Assembly: GCA_010030955.1 (NCBI GenBank)
Contig: RHBP01000080.1
Location: forward strand, 1-7,521
Direction of reading: 5' to 3'
DNA length: 7,521 nucleotides
Source of the DNA: Synechococcaceae bacterium WBB_10_009
GTDB taxonomy: Bacteria; Cyanobacteriota; Cyanobacteriia; PCC-6307; Cyanobiaceae
Shown here: positions 6,627-7,521 of the stretch, piece after piece
Layout: every line of letters begins with the position of its first letter
Position numbering within the stretch: position 1 is the stretch's first letter
Position numbers and translations under genes: made by a program
The notes under the pieces: generated by a model
Told to the model about the DNA's origin: nothing
The model's input: only the letters and a program-made list of their open reading frames with translations
Database searches by the model: none

Positions 6627-6653
6627 AACAAAAAGCCCCCCTGACGGGGGGCT
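6627..6653 (-). terminator. Rho-independent terminator of dnaK
   Basis: A perfect 8-bp stem, AGCCCCCC (6634-6641) with GGGGGGCT (6646-6653), closes a 4-base loop. On the minus strand it is followed by a T-rich tract (6634 down to 6627: five T, G, two T). The stop of dnaK is at 6692, about 40 bp before the hairpin. There is no T tract on the plus side, so it should not efficiently end the oxidase transcript by the same mechanism, though the stem may block it in part. Confidence 0.92.
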
Positions 6654-6691
6654 GGCGGCGCCATCGGCGCGCGATCAGCTGGATTGCTGGA

Positions 6692-7521
6692 TCACTTGGT
6701 CTCGGTGAACTCGGCGTCGATCACGTCGTCACCGGCGGCTCCGGCGTCGGCACCGCTGCCGTTGGCACCGGGGGCTGCCCCGTCGGCACCGGCGGCCTGC
6801 TGATACACGGCGGCACCGGCGGCGTAGAGGGCCTGCTGCAGGGTCTCCAGCTCGGACTTCATGGTGTCGAAGTCCTCCTTCTCGATCGCCTCCTTGAGCT
6901 TGGCGGAGGAACCCTCCACCTTGGCCTTGTCCTCGGCGCCCACCTTGTCGCCCAGTTCGCCCAGCTGCTTTTCGGCCTGGTACACCAGGGTTTCGGCCTG
7001 GTTCTTGAGGTCGATGCGCTCGCGCTTCTCCTTGTCGGCGGCGGCGTTGGTCTCGGCGTCCTTCACCATCTTCTCCACCTCGTTTTCGCTGAGGGTGGAG
7101 GCGCCGGTGATCGAGATGCTCTGCTCCTTGCCGCTGCCCTTGTCCTTGGCGGTGACGCTCAGGATGCCGTTGGCATCGATGTCGAAGGTCACCTCGATCT
7201 GAGGCACGCCACGGGGGGCCGGCGGGATGCCATCGAGGCGGAAGGTGCCCAGCGACTTGTTGTCGCTCGCCATCTCACGCTCGCCCTGCAGCACGTGGAT
7301 TTCCACGTTGGTCTGCCCATCCACCGCCGTGGAATACACCTCGGTTTTCTTGGTGGGGATGGTGGTGTTGCGGGTGATCATCTTGGTCATCACGCCGCCG
7401 AGGGTCTCCACGCCCAGGGAGAGCGGGGTCACATCCAGCAGCAGGATGTCCTTCACCTCACCGGCGAGCACACCGCCCTGGATGGCGGCGCCCACGGCCA
7501 CCACCTCGTCGGGGTTCACCG
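6692..7521 (-). CDS. dnaK2: Molecular chaperone DnaK (Hsp70), C-terminal part, DnaK2 type (partial, 5' end outside window)
   Basis: The last 275 or so residues of an Hsp70 chaperone, which binds exposed hydrophobic segments of client proteins in an ATP-driven cycle with DnaJ and GrpE. The frame continues past the window end, and the GTG at 7519 is an internal valine (VNPDEVVAVGAAIQGGV, end of the nucleotide-binding domain). Then come the interdomain linker DILLLDVTPLSLGVETLGG (about 24-42), the beta-sandwich substrate-binding domain (IPTKKTEVYSTAVDGQTNVE, LGTFRLDGIPPAPRG, IEVTFDIDANGILSVTAKD) and the helical lid (from about 146). A low-complexity Ala/Gly tail ends in DDVIDAEFTETK. This DDVIDAEF ending is as in bacterial housekeeping DnaK and cyanobacterial DnaK2, not the divergent tails of DnaK1 and DnaK3. 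The paralogue call rests on that tail, the DnaK call on many motifs. It is convergent with the oxidase and ends at a strong terminator. Confidence 0.95.
   Translation of the reverse strand, partial: VNPDEVVAVGAAIQGGVLAGEVKDILLLDVTPLSLGVETLGGVMTKMITRNTTIPTKKTEVYSTAVDGQTNVEIHVLQGEREMASDNKSLGTFRLDGIPPAPRGVPQIEVTFDIDANGILSVTAKDKGSGKEQSISITGASTLSENEVEKMVKDAETNAAADKEKRERIDLKNQAETLVYQAEKQLGELGDKVGAEDKAKVEGSSAKLKEAIEKEDFDTMKSELETLQQALYAAGAAVYQQAAGADGAAPGANGSGADAGAAGDDVIDAEFTETK

Noticed and set aside
6722..6830. Recurrent GGCACCG-like units on the plus strand at the dnaK 3' end
   Set aside because: They are codon-level repetition in the Ala/Gly-rich tail of DnaK (GADGAAPGANGSGADAGAAG), a known feature of Hsp70 tails and not a separate repeat element.
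1..7521. tRNA, rRNA, CRISPR, insertion sequence, phage or defence-island features
   Set aside because: None seen by eye: no spaced direct repeats, no transposase or integrase motifs, no tRNA-like fold with CCA end. The window is filled by housekeeping genes with uniform base composition.

Overview
The window looks like an ordinary stretch of the core genome of a high-GC picocyanobacterium (Synechococcus/Cyanobium type). A PsbQ (CyanoQ) photosystem II lipoprotein makes it a cyanobacterium. The GC content is very high by eye, with a strong G/C third-position bias. The partners also fit: an AcnB-type aconitase, an IctB-like membrane protein, PurU and a DnaK2-type chaperone. Only one copy of the HIP1 octamer GCGATCGC was found by eye (1977-1984), so the HIP1 enrichment of many freshwater cyanobacteria is absent. 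The genus is an inference; only the phylum is well supported.

Layout, left to right. (1) The C-terminal part of acnB (+ strand, cut by the window start) runs to 1080. (2) Directly after it on the same strand is a B12-binding-type radical SAM protein (about 1151-2704, probably starting further upstream at a non-canonical codon). (3) Its 3' end overlaps by 41 bp the 3' end of a convergent, minus-strand O-antigen-ligase/IctB-family membrane protein (2664-3968). (4) That gene is the second member of a minus-strand pair with purU (3965-4837); the two share an ATGA overlap. (5) A short divergent intergenic region (4838-4923) separates purU from psbQ on the plus strand (4924-5442). (6) psbQ is followed after 73 bp by a glycine/D-amino-acid oxidase-like FAD enzyme (5516-6604). 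(7) A strong hairpin terminator oriented for the minus strand lies between this gene and the convergent C-terminal part of dnaK (6692 to the window end).

How the genes relate: AcnB acts in the TCA cycle, PurU releases formate from 10-formyl-tetrahydrofolate, and the oxidase probably acts on glycine or a related amino acid. Glycine and one-carbon units are linked to photorespiration, and IctB was named for an effect on inorganic carbon use, so a loose glycine/C1/carbon theme is possible. This is inference from proximity. The only tight coupling visible is purU-ictB.

I found no tRNA, rRNA, CRISPR array, insertion sequence, prophage or defence gene, and no clearly novel system. The most useful points for a second look are the missing canonical start of the radical SAM gene, the convergent gene overlap, the purU-ictB coupling, alternative starts in psbQ and the oxidase, and two 8-base G/C homopolymers inside genes. 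No gap between genes exceeds 300 bases.
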